Assembly: GCA_944324495.1 (NCBI GenBank)
Contig: CALUWN010000013.1
Span: 1 to 58,647 of the forward strand
Direction of reading: 5' to 3'
From: an uncultured Mucispirillum sp.
GTDB taxonomy: Bacteria > Chrysiogenota > Deferribacteres > Deferribacterales > Mucispirillaceae
DNA: 58,647 nucleotides
Every line of letters starts with the position of its first letter. Within the stretch, counting starts at the first letter, position 1. Below the pieces are notes generated by a model. The model made no database searches, was not told where the DNA came from, and saw only the letters and a program-made list of their open reading frames with translations. The translations under genes were made by a program, and so were the position numbers. Positions 7,060 to 16,033 of this stretch are shown here, in pieces.

Positions 7060-8007
7060 TTATTTTGAAGCAAGCATTGATTGGATTTTATTTAATAGCT
7101 CCACTATTTCCATATTACCGTTTATTATTTCCACATAGCTTAACCATAAGATATATGATGTAACTCTTGCTTCAATATTTTGAGCAAGTGAAAAATACTC
7201 TTTCTGTCTGATAGCTGCAAGCTGTATAACCAAATCATTATCCATATTATTACTTGCAACAATAGAACTTGATAATATTTTAGCAATACTCGATATACCT
7301 TTTTCTAAATGCTTTTCGGCCTTTTCAAGATTATTTAATATAAAGTTTTTCGCACGCTCATCATCACTTTCGTTTGTATAATCTGTCATATATGCAAAAG
7401 TAAAATGGCTTAAAAACATAAAAAATTCTGTAATAAATACATCCTTATTGTTTACAGGTTTACTATTAATATTGTTTTTTTCTGTAAATATTTTTTCATA
7501 AAGAATGATAAAATTATAAAACAGCGATATTATCTTCCCCATCCTTGCAAAGTCAAATTTGTAGTTTGAACTTTCGCTGTAATTTACTATACTTGGTTTG
7601 GAAGGTGTTTTCATCACCTTGTTAATAATCAGCTTATAACAATTTAATTTATCCGCTAAAGATAAATGTGGAATATATTTTAAATCTTTAAAATCACTGC
7701 TAGGAAATGTATCTTTAAGCTGTTTTATTAGGTTTTCTGATACAATAAGTGATTCATTAAATATTATATTTACACAGTTTGCCAGTGCCTTATGTTTTGA
7801 TGGCTGTTTTTCATATTCTATATCAAATATTTCAAGCAGTGCTTTCATCATACTATGTGATATATCATAATCCCTATAACCAGATAAAATTGAAAGCATA
7901 TTTTCATGAAGACTGTAATAAAGATAAACTGCTTCAATAGACTGTTTAAAAACTGGATAATTTCTTTTTAACTCTGATGATAGTGATTTGATTGTGTAAT
8001 TGGTCAT
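7060..8007 (-). CDS. Cassette B large protein (unknown all-helical family)
   Basis: This 315-residue protein is a paralogue of the 314-aa protein at 5778-6722, alignable end to end, with the shared YYSLHEN, YRDYDISHSMMK, VNNKDVF, FLSHFTFAYM, KNFILNNLE and LAAIRQKEYF blocks. It is predicted soluble and helical with no recognisable catalytic domain. Four bases separate it from the upstream 74-aa gene, indicating translational coupling and a two-component module. The downstream copy and its own promoter-like element show that the pair duplicated as a unit. Function unknown. Confidence 0.7.
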   Translation of the reverse strand: MTNYTIKSLSSELKRNYPVFKQSIEAVYLYYSLHENMLSILSGYRDYDISHSMMKALLEIFDIEYEKQPSKHKALANCVNIIFNESLIVSENLIKQLKDTFPSSDFKDLKYIPHLSLADKLNCYKLIINKVMKTPSKPSIVNYSESSNYKFDFARMGKIISLFYNFIILYEKIFTEKNNINSKPVNNKDVFITEFFMFLSHFTFAYMTDYTNESDDERAKNFILNNLEKAEKHLEKGISSIAKILSSSIVASNNMDNDLVIQLAAIRQKEYFSLAQNIEARVTSYILWLSYVEIINGNMEIVELLNKIQSMLASK

Positions 8008-8011
8008 ATTC

Positions 8012-8236
8012 TCACTTCCTTATCCATTCATCAAAGCGTTTAGGAAGTTTGAAAACATAATTTCGCAGTTCTTCACCGTTAACAGGAATATCTGCCATTT
8101 TGCCAACTGCATCCACATGCTTTAAAGAACCAAATTGAAAATCTAAATCACTGCTAGTAATAAGGGTGCCACCCATCTTCTTAGCAATATTTTCATAAGA
8201 TAATTCTTCTGGAAAATTAAACCGCCAATCACTCAT
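8012..8236 (-). CDS. Cassette B small protein (74 aa, unknown)
   Basis: This 74-residue protein shares FNFPEELSYENIAKKMGG at its N-terminus and EELRNYV...RFDEWIRK at its C-terminus with the cassette A small protein, with identical length. It is first in cassette B, 4 nt before the 315-aa gene. A GGGTGGT stretch lies upstream as the likely ribosome binding site. No known domain is recognised; the tight pairing suggests a small partner of the large protein. Confidence 0.7.
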   Translation of the reverse strand: MSDWRFNFPEELSYENIAKKMGGTLITSSDLDFQFGSLKHVDAVGKMADIPVNGEELRNYVFKLPKRFDEWIRK

Positions 8237-8264
8237 AATTTACCACCCACTATCTTAATATTCT

Positions 8265-8294
8265 ATTCTACATATATAATGTTTAATATGTCAA
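8265..8294 (-). promoter_or_regulatory. Putative promoter of cassette B
   Basis: On the minus strand TTGACA (8294-8289), an 18-nt spacer and TAGAAT (8270-8265) lie 28 nt before the 74-aa gene. The same TTGACA appears before cassette A. Confidence 0.5.
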
Positions 8295-8418
8295 TCTTTT
8301 TTCTCTACAAATTATACACAATTTAAAATTATCATTGTTTCTTTTGTTCTTATATCTTTACATTTTAATATTTTAGTATTATTATTCTCTTTATATATTT
8401 TTTTAATGAGGATAAAAA

Positions 8419-9801
8419 ATGGGAAAAAATCTTTTTCAAAAAGTTTGGGAAAAACACGTTGTTTCCACTTTATCAAGTGGTCAGTCCCAGCTGTTTATAG
8501 ACCTGCACTTACTGCATGAAGTTACAAGCCCTCAGGCTTTTGCTATGATTAGAGAACTTGGGTTAAAAGTTGCTCACTCAGAGCGTACTTTTGCAACTCA
8601 TGACCATATTATACCAACAGATGATACTGCACGCCCTTTCAAAGATTCTTTAGCTGAAGAAATGATGGCAGCTATTGAAAAAAATACTGCTGATTTTGGT
8701 ATACAACTTTTTGGGGTTAAAAATAATAGATACGGTGTTATTCACATTGTAGGTCCAGAAGAAGGGCTTACTCAGCCGGGTATGACTGTTGCCTGTGGGG
8801 ACAGCCACACTGCAACTCACGGTGCATTTGGTGCTATTGCTTTTGGTGTGGGTACATCGCAGGTGCGTGATATTCTTGCAACTCAAACTATGAGTATTGC
8901 TCCTTTTAAAGTGCGTAAAATTGAATTAAACGGCACTATGGGTAAAGGCGTTTATTCTAAAGACTTAATATTAACTGTTATTGCACGCCTTGGTGTTAAC
9001 GGCGGCCTTGGTTATGCTTATGAATTTGCAGGCTCTGCCATTGACAACATGAGTATGGAAGCTAGAATGACAATATGTAATATGGCTATTGAAGGTGGTG
9101 CACGCGTTGGATATATGAACCCAGATAACACTACTTTTGAATACTTAAAAGGCAAACCTTATGCTCCAAGTGGTGCTTCTTTTGAAAAAGCTGTAGAATA
9201 CTGGAAAAGCATGGCAAGTGATAAAGATGCCAGCTATGATGATATTGTTAAATTTGACGTTAATGCTGTAAAACCAATGGTTACATGGGGTATCACTCCA
9301 GAAATGGCAATATCTGTTGATGAAAATATACCTGAGCCAAAAAATGATATTATGAAAGAAGCTTTAGACTATATGAAATTTAAAGCAGGCACACCTATTA
9401 AAGGCACTAAAATTGATGTAGCTTTTATAGGCAGCTGTACAAATGGCAGAATTGAAGATTTTAGAATAGCAGCAGAAATATTAAAAGGCAAAAAAGTTGC
9501 AAAAAACGTAAAAGCTATTGCCGTTCCGGGCTCTGTAATTGTTAAAGAACAGGCTGAAAAAGAAGGGCTTCATGAAATATTTATAGATGCTGGTTTTGAA
9601 TGGAGACAACCGGGCTGCTCTATGTGCCTTGCTATGAACCCAGATAAACTTGTAGGCGACCAAATCTCTGCCTCTACGTCAAATAGAAACTTTAAAGGTA
9701 GACAAGGCTCTGCAACTGGTAGAACTATGCTTTTAAGCCCTGCTATGGTAGCAGCTGCTGCTGTTGAAGGTGCTGTAGCTGATGTTAGAGATATGATATA
9801 A
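8419..9801 (+). CDS. leuC: 3-isopropylmalate dehydratase large subunit
   Basis: This 460-residue enzyme subunit isomerises 2-isopropylmalate to 3-isopropylmalate in leucine synthesis. It has the aconitase-type active-site features [20 protein letters not shown] near residue 127-146, the 4Fe-4S ligand cysteine in GSCTNGR near 340, and the Cys pair in [12 protein letters not shown] near 400. Its length equals that of the proteobacterial LeuC type (~466 aa) rather than the short archaeal/clostridial type (~420 aa). An ATGAGGAT ribosome binding site precedes the ATG. leuD follows after 10 nt; leuA and leuB are not in the window. Confidence 0.97.
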   Translation: MGKNLFQKVWEKHVVSTLSSGQSQLFIDLHLLHEVTSPQAFAMIRELGLKVAHSERTFATHDHIIPTDDTARPFKDSLAEEMMAAIEKNTADFGIQLFGVKNNRYGVIHIVGPEEGLTQPGMTVACGDSHTATHGAFGAIAFGVGTSQVRDILATQTMSIAPFKVRKIELNGTMGKGVYSKDLILTVIARLGVNGGLGYAYEFAGSAIDNMSMEARMTICNMAIEGGARVGYMNPDNTTFEYLKGKPYAPSGASFEKAVEYWKSMASDKDASYDDIVKFDVNAVKPMVTWGITPEMAISVDENIPEPKNDIMKEALDYMKFKAGTPIKGTKIDVAFIGSCTNGRIEDFRIAAEILKGKKVAKNVKAIAVPGSVIVKEQAEKEGLHEIFIDAGFEWRQPGCSMCLAMNPDKLVGDQISASTSNRNFKGRQGSATGRTMLLSPAMVAAAAVEGAVADVRDMI

Positions 9802-9811
9802 GGAGAATAAC

Positions 9812-10414
9812 ATGACTGGAAATATTAAAGAAATAAAAGGAAAAGCATTGCCAATGGTTGGCGATGATATAGATACAGACAGGATTATACCTGCAAGGTT
9901 TTTAAGATGTGTTACATTTGATGGCCTTGGCGAACAGGCTTTTAGAGATGAACGTTTTGATGAGCAGGGTAACCCAACTAACCACCCAATGAATAATGAA
10001 GCTTATAAAGGCGCTAAAATTATGATAAGTGGTAATAACTTTGGCTGTGGCTCATCAAGGGAACACGCTCCACAGGCTATTAAAAGGGCAGGTTATGAAG
10101 CAGTTATTGCTGAAAGTTTTGCTGAAATTTTTTACGGTAACTCATCAGTTTTAGGGCTTGTATGCATTACGCTTCCTAAAAATGAAATTGCAGAGCTTGC
10201 TTCATATATTGAAAATAACCCAAATACTGAAGTAGTAATAGATATTGAAAAAGCAGAAATTAAAGCAGGTGAAAAAACATATAAAGCTGGTATTAAACCA
10301 ACATTACAAAAAAGCCTGCTTGACGGCACATATGATACTATCTATGAACTTATAAAAAATAAAGATAAAATAGAAGAAATGGATAAAAATCTGCCACCAA
10401 AATGCTTTAATTAG
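9812..10414 (+). CDS. leuD: 3-isopropylmalate dehydratase small subunit
   Basis: This 200-residue swivelling subunit partners LeuC. It shows DDIDTDRIIPARFL near residue 18 and the substrate-binding NFGCGSSREHAPQAI near residue 71-85, both diagnostic for LeuD. An AAGGAGAATA site between the genes supports the start. The length is that of the standard bacterial form. It forms an operon with leuC; the two secreted-protein genes downstream follow within 25 nt and may be co-transcribed, though they have no obvious link to leucine synthesis. Confidence 0.97.
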   Translation: MTGNIKEIKGKALPMVGDDIDTDRIIPARFLRCVTFDGLGEQAFRDERFDEQGNPTNHPMNNEAYKGAKIMISGNNFGCGSSREHAPQAIKRAGYEAVIAESFAEIFYGNSSVLGLVCITLPKNEIAELASYIENNPNTEVVIDIEKAEIKAGEKTYKAGIKPTLQKSLLDGTYDTIYELIKNKDKIEEMDKNLPPKCFN

Positions 10415-10438
10415 TATAAATGCAGGGAGGGAGTATCT

Positions 10439-11110
10439 ATGAAGAAAATTGTATTTACATTAATACTGCTTTTTGCTTTTAATGGTTATGCTCAGATAAA
10501 GAACTGTAAGCAAACACTAGATTTAAGTGAAAATATGGATGTTTTTACCTCCCTGCGTACTGATAAAAATTACAAATATGGTAAAACCACTGGGAAACTG
10601 TGCTTTTTAGAAGAAGATAAATTTCTTTATGCAATTCCATTAGAAAATGGCAAATATGCTGGCTATATGGAAGTTCAAGGCGATTATGATAAAGACAATA
10701 TAGCATTATATATGTATGCTTCAACACTAAAACTGTATGATTTTATACATGATAATGGTAGTGATATTTCAAATATACAATTACTTGCTAATATTTTTAA
10801 AGATGATAAATTTTTTGCAGATATTTACATTCCGGGTAATAAAGCATTTAATATGGACTTTAATAAAGGAGATGGAAGTATTACATATTACCGTGAAAAA
10901 GGTAAAAAAGCACTTGTGGTACCTGTAAAACAATTTAGCGCAAGTGGAACAGGTCAAATGTATGACAGAAAAGACAAACTGTGTGCTACTATAGAATTTA
11001 AAGATGATACTGCAATTTCAGCACAATATATTGTTAATGGTAAACCGGGCAGAAGTTTTAGTGATGAAGAAATTGCAAATATTCGTAGTGGTACTATTTG
11101 TAATGAATAA
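10439..11110 (+). CDS. Secreted protein, paralogue of the next gene; unknown
   Basis: This 223-residue protein has a signal peptide (cleavage after GYA, residue ~19) and a mature domain beginning with a Cys (IKNCKQT) and ending with a Cys (GTICNE), which could be disulfide-linked. The last ~60 residues look like a decayed MORN_2 unit (YDRKDKLCATIEFKDDTAISA) followed by SDEEIANIRSG, the same terminal arrangement as in the repeat proteins near the window start. GGGAGGGAG precedes the ATG. It is 24 nt from leuD. It is similar in layout to the 212-aa protein downstream. Function unknown. Confidence 0.65.
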   Translation: MKKIVFTLILLFAFNGYAQIKNCKQTLDLSENMDVFTSLRTDKNYKYGKTTGKLCFLEEDKFLYAIPLENGKYAGYMEVQGDYDKDNIALYMYASTLKLYDFIHDNGSDISNIQLLANIFKDDKFFADIYIPGNKAFNMDFNKGDGSITYYREKGKKALVVPVKQFSASGTGQMYDRKDKLCATIEFKDDTAISAQYIVNGKPGRSFSDEEIANIRSGTICNE

Positions 11111-11131
11111 ATTTATATTAATGGAAATAAT

Positions 11132-11770
11132 ATGAAAAAACTTTTTATTTTTATTCTTTTATTTTCTTTTGCAAATATTTCTTTTGCAGAAGAATATAAA
11201 TGCGATTATACTGATAAAGAATTAAATACGAACCTTTACAAACTTTTGAAAAATAAGGAAGTTGATAATAAAAATGCAACTGGAGTTATTTGCTTTACAA
11301 AAGATGAAGGGCAAATGCGTTTTAAGCTTGTTAATGGAAAGCTATCATCTCCCATAGAAATTATAAATTATGATGCTAATAAAAGACCTGTAATGAAAGT
11401 GTATGCTTCAGATTATAATATATTTTTTAAATATAATAACACAGGGGCAAACCCTCTTCAAAATAAACAAGCTTTCAAGGAAATAATTAATAATATTGAT
11501 TTTACTCAAGTTCTTTTTAACCCTGAAAATAATAATAAAATACTAGAAATAGTTATAAAAGATAAAAAAGGCACTGCTACATTTTATTATGAGGATAATA
11601 TTACAAATTATGTTATCCCAATTACAGAAAATGGCTACTCAAATACAAGTAAATATTATGATGAAAACGGTAATTTTCTAGCAGAAGTTATTTCAGATAA
11701 TGGCAGTATTGCAGAAGTAAAATGTGCAGGCGGTAGAAAAATAAATCCTGCCACTATGGATATAATGTGA
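11132..11770 (+). CDS. Secreted protein, paralogue of the preceding gene; unknown
   Basis: This 212-residue protein has a signal peptide (cleavage after SFA, residue ~19). The mature part opens with Y-K-C and has the shared TGVICFTKDEG / TGKLCFLEEDK motif and the phrase MKVYASDYNIFFKYNN matching MYASTLKLYDFIHDN in the previous protein. A decayed MORN_2 unit (YYDENGNFLAEVISDNGSIAEV) lies near the end. It follows after 21 nt in the same direction; the pair arose by duplication. No family is recognised. Confidence 0.65.
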   Translation: MKKLFIFILLFSFANISFAEEYKCDYTDKELNTNLYKLLKNKEVDNKNATGVICFTKDEGQMRFKLVNGKLSSPIEIINYDANKRPVMKVYASDYNIFFKYNNTGANPLQNKQAFKEIINNIDFTQVLFNPENNNKILEIVIKDKKGTATFYYEDNITNYVIPITENGYSNTSKYYDENGNFLAEVISDNGSIAEVKCAGGRKINPATMDIM

Positions 11771-11819
11771 GCCATATTCAATATCTATGTAAATAATGAT
11801 ACAGAAATTTTATATGTAT

Positions 11820-14078
11820 TTATTGATTTAATTTTTCCTGTAATACTTTACATAATTTATTATCATTATCATAAAATGTATATTTGTTATCCTCACTTTT
11901 TGCACAAATCATATCATCAATAATAACAAAGCCTTTTGCATTGCTGTCTTCAAGATAAGCAAATGCCTCATCATTTGTTTTACTATTAATAATATCAACA
12001 CATTCTGCCTGCCTGTTTGAAGACAAAAATTTTGTATGTTTACACGCTTCTACAATCATTTTATTTTGGTTTGATGCAAGCTCTTTGAAATATGCTTGTT
12101 TAGCTTCATCATTTATAATAATCTGCTCTGCTCTATTTGCATATGTGCTTTCAAGAATAAACAGCTCAGCAGCGATTTTAGATACGTAAAGACTTTTTAT
12201 TATTTTTGCCATTTTATATTTTAAAAAATTATTTACCATATTGCTTCCGTCATCATTGACAGGTTGTAGTAATACTATATTATCCCATACCTCACTGTAT
12301 TCCTTTTCTAGCTGCTTATAAAGAAGTCCGTAATATACTAATGAAGAAGTGGCAAATTGAAATACATTTTTAACTACTTCCTCATCTTCATTATTTAAGT
12401 TATACTGCTTAAGTATATTTTTAGCATTTTGAAATGCTTCAACTGGTTTATAATGTACCATTTCTTCATACATTTTATCTGATGATGAATAATTATTAAG
12501 AAATTCTATTACATCAATATTAGACTTATATAAATTATATATCTCATTAGTATAAATTTTAACTGCACCAAGGTATGTATTAGCAATAACTTTGCTTTCA
12601 TTATTTGCTGTAAAATATATATATGATGCTAAATCTTTTTTAGCTATATTTTTTATCTGTTTATATAATTCCCTATTATACTTTTTTATTCTTTCAACTT
12701 CATAAATTCCTTTTAATGCATCATCAAGAAGCTTATTTACCTCCATACCGTCTACAAATAATATTGAATCAATGTTTTCTCCCTTTGCCCTTAATTTTTC
12801 TGCCTGCTTGGTTACATTATCCATATATGGACGGATTTCATCAATATAATGAATTAATGTATCTATATTGGTTGCTTCATTTATCTCTGTATTTGTGTTA
12901 GTGTTATCGTTAAGTTTTTCTTTTAATGTTTTACACATTATATTATCATTTTCGTAAAACTTATATTTACTTCCCTCTCGTGCTGCACAGAGTTTGTCAT
13001 CTATCATTACATAATCTTTCATATTTTCATCTTCTAAATATGAAAAGGCATCCTCTTTTGTTGGTGCATTTTTTATAAAACTTACACATTTATTTAATGT
13101 GTTTTCAAGTAAATATTTCGGATTGGTACAACCGCTTACAAAAAGAGTGCTTTCTTCGTAAAATTCTTCTGGGTATTCCTGCTCCATTTGCTGCTTATCA
13201 AACTTAGTAACATATTTATCATCAAGCATCATAAACTGCATATATATTTTTGATAAATAGATGTTTTTCATAGCTTTTGATGCTTTATATTTATACAGGT
13301 TTTTTAAAAATACACTTTCATTATAACTTGTTATATATACTTCATGAAATGCTTCCCACTGATTAAACTGCTCCACATATTCATAAAGCCCAGAATTTAT
13401 GCCATATAAACTATAACTTTGCTGATAATTTTTTACTATTTTATCCTTGATATTATCATCTGATAAAGAAAGATTTAATGAATCTATCACCTTTTTTTCA
13501 TCACCTAAAAATGTAACCTGCCTTTTTAATTCTTCCATACATTCTTCATGACTGCAAAAGGGTTCTTTATATTCCTGCAGGTAAGCATTTACATCTATAT
13601 TATTTTCGTAAAGGCTCATTAATGGAGTAGAGTATAATCTTGAATAATCCATAAATGCATAAAGAAACATTTTTCTTTTGCTTTTGCTGTCTAATAAACT
13701 TCTATCTGTAACAGAAAGCAGTGAAATTAAGTCCATTTTAGCACTATACTGTATTACTTTATGTTCTGTATAATTGTAATTGCGAATGTTTCCAAAAAAT
13801 GTTGTTTTATCAACCAACTGCTCTGAAAGAATATTAATTCTATTTAAAGTATTAACATACTCATCTTTTATTACACCATCAACTACAAACTCTTTATTTG
13901 ATACTTCATCAATAAGTGTTTTTAATTCATCAAGATTATTAGTATAACGTAACAGTTTACTTCTGCTAAATCTTCTATAATCATCATAAGTGGCTACTTT
14001 TATAATAAATACGATTAAAGCACCTAGAAATATCAAAAGTGTTATAAATAGTTTTTTATGTCCTATAATAAAATTCAT
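11820..14078 (-). CDS. Membrane-anchored protein with two copies of an unknown ~350-aa domain
   Basis: This 752-residue protein has an N-terminal membrane anchor (about residues 10-28) and then two tandem homologous halves. Each half has an (N/S)NIDV-x2-(Y/F)L-x2-Y motif, a C-x3-KYLL or C-x3-KFLS motif followed by a second Cys about ten residues on, and a terminal IDD-x2-CA...KY-x-FY-(E/D)-NDN-x2-C-K cluster. The same features occur once in each lipoprotein at 14901 and 16034, so this is a double-length version of that domain. The four conserved cysteines per copy could form disulfides in the periplasm. It is the last gene of a five-gene minus-strand operon with two flavodoxin/ferredoxin genes. 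Function unknown. Confidence 0.7.
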   Translation of the reverse strand: MNFIIGHKKLFITLLIFLGALIVFIIKVATYDDYRRFSRSKLLRYTNNLDELKTLIDEVSNKEFVVDGVIKDEYVNTLNRINILSEQLVDKTTFFGNIRNYNYTEHKVIQYSAKMDLISLLSVTDRSLLDSKSKRKMFLYAFMDYSRLYSTPLMSLYENNIDVNAYLQEYKEPFCSHEECMEELKRQVTFLGDEKKVIDSLNLSLSDDNIKDKIVKNYQQSYSLYGINSGLYEYVEQFNQWEAFHEVYITSYNESVFLKNLYKYKASKAMKNIYLSKIYMQFMMLDDKYVTKFDKQQMEQEYPEEFYEESTLFVSGCTNPKYLLENTLNKCVSFIKNAPTKEDAFSYLEDENMKDYVMIDDKLCAAREGSKYKFYENDNIMCKTLKEKLNDNTNTNTEINEATNIDTLIHYIDEIRPYMDNVTKQAEKLRAKGENIDSILFVDGMEVNKLLDDALKGIYEVERIKKYNRELYKQIKNIAKKDLASYIYFTANNESKVIANTYLGAVKIYTNEIYNLYKSNIDVIEFLNNYSSSDKMYEEMVHYKPVEAFQNAKNILKQYNLNNEDEEVVKNVFQFATSSLVYYGLLYKQLEKEYSEVWDNIVLLQPVNDDGSNMVNNFLKYKMAKIIKSLYVSKIAAELFILESTYANRAEQIIINDEAKQAYFKELASNQNKMIVEACKHTKFLSSNRQAECVDIINSKTNDEAFAYLEDSNAKGFVIIDDMICAKSEDNKYTFYDNDNKLCKVLQEKLNQ

Positions 14079-14108
14079 ATATACACCTGTAAAATAATAT
14101 TTATTGGT

Positions 14109-14891
14109 TTATATAAATATATCTGGCTCTTTTCTTTTACCGTACTTCATTTTAAAAGGAATTTCTGATAATTCATGAAGTAGCACATTAAGATGACGTG
14201 CGTTTTGCGGGCATATTACATGGCAGCCCATGCAGGTTATACATTTTGATTTATCAGTATATCTTGGGTTTTCTTTAGGTATTGCATTCATTGGGCAGTT
14301 ATTAACACAAGCTCCGCAAGCAACGCATTTCCTATTGCCCTTTGGCTTTAATGGTATGCCGTTATATTTTCTATATGGATGATTACCTGGCAGTTTTAAT
14401 TTCTCTAATTTTTCAAAACTTTCTAAATTATCAATTTTATTACGCACTTTTTTTGCAAAATCTTCTAATATTTCCATATCTTTTTCATCTGGTCTTCCCA
14501 CTGCCACTTTACGCATAATAGAATGGTTTGCAATAAAGGCTCCTGCTGCTGCTACTTTTACACCTTTTGCTTCTAATAAATCCTGTATTTCTAAAAGTGC
14601 ATCTTCATAAGCACGGTTACCATAGACTGCTAAAACTACAGCTATATTATTATTAAATACAATATTTTCAAGCTGATTAACCATAATATCTACTACCCTG
14701 CCACCATATACAGGATAAGCAAATACTGCCACTTCATCACTTGCAAGCTCTATTTTTGTATCACGTTTTTTATGGCTTGTTATATCATAACGCTCATAAT
14801 CATACCCTAAATGGCGGGAAAAAATACTTGCAATATTACCTGTTTTTCTCCCCGGGCTGAAAAATATTGTTTTTACTTTTTTAATATCCAT
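14109..14891 (-). CDS. EFR1-type flavodoxin/ferredoxin electron-transfer protein
   Basis: This 260-residue protein has an N-terminal flavodoxin-like fold: FFSPGRKTGNIA (phosphate loop region, residues ~10-22), FAYPVYGGR near 58 and VYGNRAYEDAL near 88. A C-terminal bacterial ferredoxin module carries two 4Fe-4S motifs (CVACGACVNNCP near 188 and CITCMGCHVICP near 217). This is the EFR1-family arrangement. It should shuttle electrons in the cytoplasm; the partner is unknown. It lies 9 nt after the lipoprotein gene at 14901 and is paralogous to the frameshifted copy at 17172-17958. Confidence 0.88.
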   Translation of the reverse strand: MDIKKVKTIFFSPGRKTGNIASIFSRHLGYDYERYDITSHKKRDTKIELASDEVAVFAYPVYGGRVVDIMVNQLENIVFNNNIAVVLAVYGNRAYEDALLEIQDLLEAKGVKVAAAGAFIANHSIMRKVAVGRPDEKDMEILEDFAKKVRNKIDNLESFEKLEKLKLPGNHPYRKYNGIPLKPKGNRKCVACGACVNNCPMNAIPKENPRYTDKSKCITCMGCHVICPQNARHLNVLLHELSEIPFKMKYGKRKEPDIFI

Positions 14892-14900
14892 ATATAACCT

Positions 14901-16022
14901 TTAATTTTTACTTTTTATGGCTTTGCATAATTTATTTTTGCTGTAAAAGTTTATTTTATTATTATCATCTATCATGCAAAGTTCATCATCAATCATAATA
15001 TATTTTTTATTATCCATTACATTTTTATCTGATAGTTCTGCTTCAATATCTTTCATATCAGCATTATTTATAAAATCTAAACAAAAAGCATTTGTTTCAC
15101 TGCCTAAATATTTCGGGTGACTGCATATTATATATTTTACGTTATTTCTTTCCCTTGCAAGTATGCTGTAATCTGATGATTCAACAGGTCTGCCTTGTAT
15201 TATTTCAACGTAATCTTTAAAATATTTGCTCTCGGTATATAGTATTGTATAATATACATATTCATGATTTAAGCTTTCTATTGCTTTTACAACTTTATAA
15301 TTTATTAACCTGTCTATAAAGCCCACTCCTGCATTACTAACAGGTTTTAAAAATAATTTATCTTTAAATATATTTTGCAGTTCATTATACAATTTATGTG
15401 ATAAATCATTTGAATAAAGATTATAAGTGCTTAATAATGCTGTATTTATATCTTGTATTTTGTTATAGATTAACTTATCTTCTTCAACTAGATTTATTGT
15501 TTTTGCTACAAGCCTGTACTGAGCCATTTGAATAACATTATTTTCTAAAAAGTAAGCATTTACTTCATCTTTATTTTTGTAGTTATGCAAATATTCTTTT
15601 ATATCCACCCCAGCATTTGCAAGGCTTATAAGCTCTTTTACATATAAATTTAGTGTCATTAAATATTGTGCTGTATTTTCTTCAATGCTTTTATCACCAT
15701 AAAGACTAATCATCATTAATTCTACGGCACTATTTAATTTTACTACATTATATAATTCTTCATTATTTAATGCTTTTTCAAGCTCCTGCAGCTCTTTCAT
15801 ATTATTTACAGCACGGTTTATAGAGTTTGTTATATTATCTACATCCTCTTTCGTTAAATTTATGCTGTTTTTATTTTTATACTCAATAATATTATTTTTC
15901 ATAATATTATTTATTACTCTCACATCATCAATAATATTTTCTACTTTTGTTTCCTCTACTTGCTTTTGGCAGCCTGAAATTATTATTATGGCTGGTAGTA
16001 ATAACAATATTATATATCGCAT
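14901..16022 (-). CDS. Lipoprotein with one copy of the unknown four-Cys domain (copy b)
   Basis: This 373-residue lipoprotein has lipobox ISGC with Cys18. The rest is helical; it shares with its neighbours the NAGVDIKEYLHNY motif near residue 138-150, CSHPKYLGSETNAFCLDFINNA near 300-320, and the C-terminal IDDELCMIDD...NFYSKNKLCKAIK cluster. It is 11 nt from the paralogous lipoprotein upstream and 9 nt from the EFR1 gene downstream, so co-transcribed. The pairing with flavodoxin/ferredoxin proteins hints at an envelope function tied to redox, but that is inference. No named family is recognised. Confidence 0.7.
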   Translation of the reverse strand: MRYIILLLLPAIIIISGCQKQVEETKVENIIDDVRVINNIMKNNIIEYKNKNSINLTKEDVDNITNSINRAVNNMKELQELEKALNNEELYNVVKLNSAVELMMISLYGDKSIEENTAQYLMTLNLYVKELISLANAGVDIKEYLHNYKNKDEVNAYFLENNVIQMAQYRLVAKTINLVEEDKLIYNKIQDINTALLSTYNLYSNDLSHKLYNELQNIFKDKLFLKPVSNAGVGFIDRLINYKVVKAIESLNHEYVYYTILYTESKYFKDYVEIIQGRPVESSDYSILARERNNVKYIICSHPKYLGSETNAFCLDFINNADMKDIEAELSDKNVMDNKKYIMIDDELCMIDDNNKINFYSKNKLCKAIKSKN

Positions 16023-16033
16023 ATTTTAATTCC

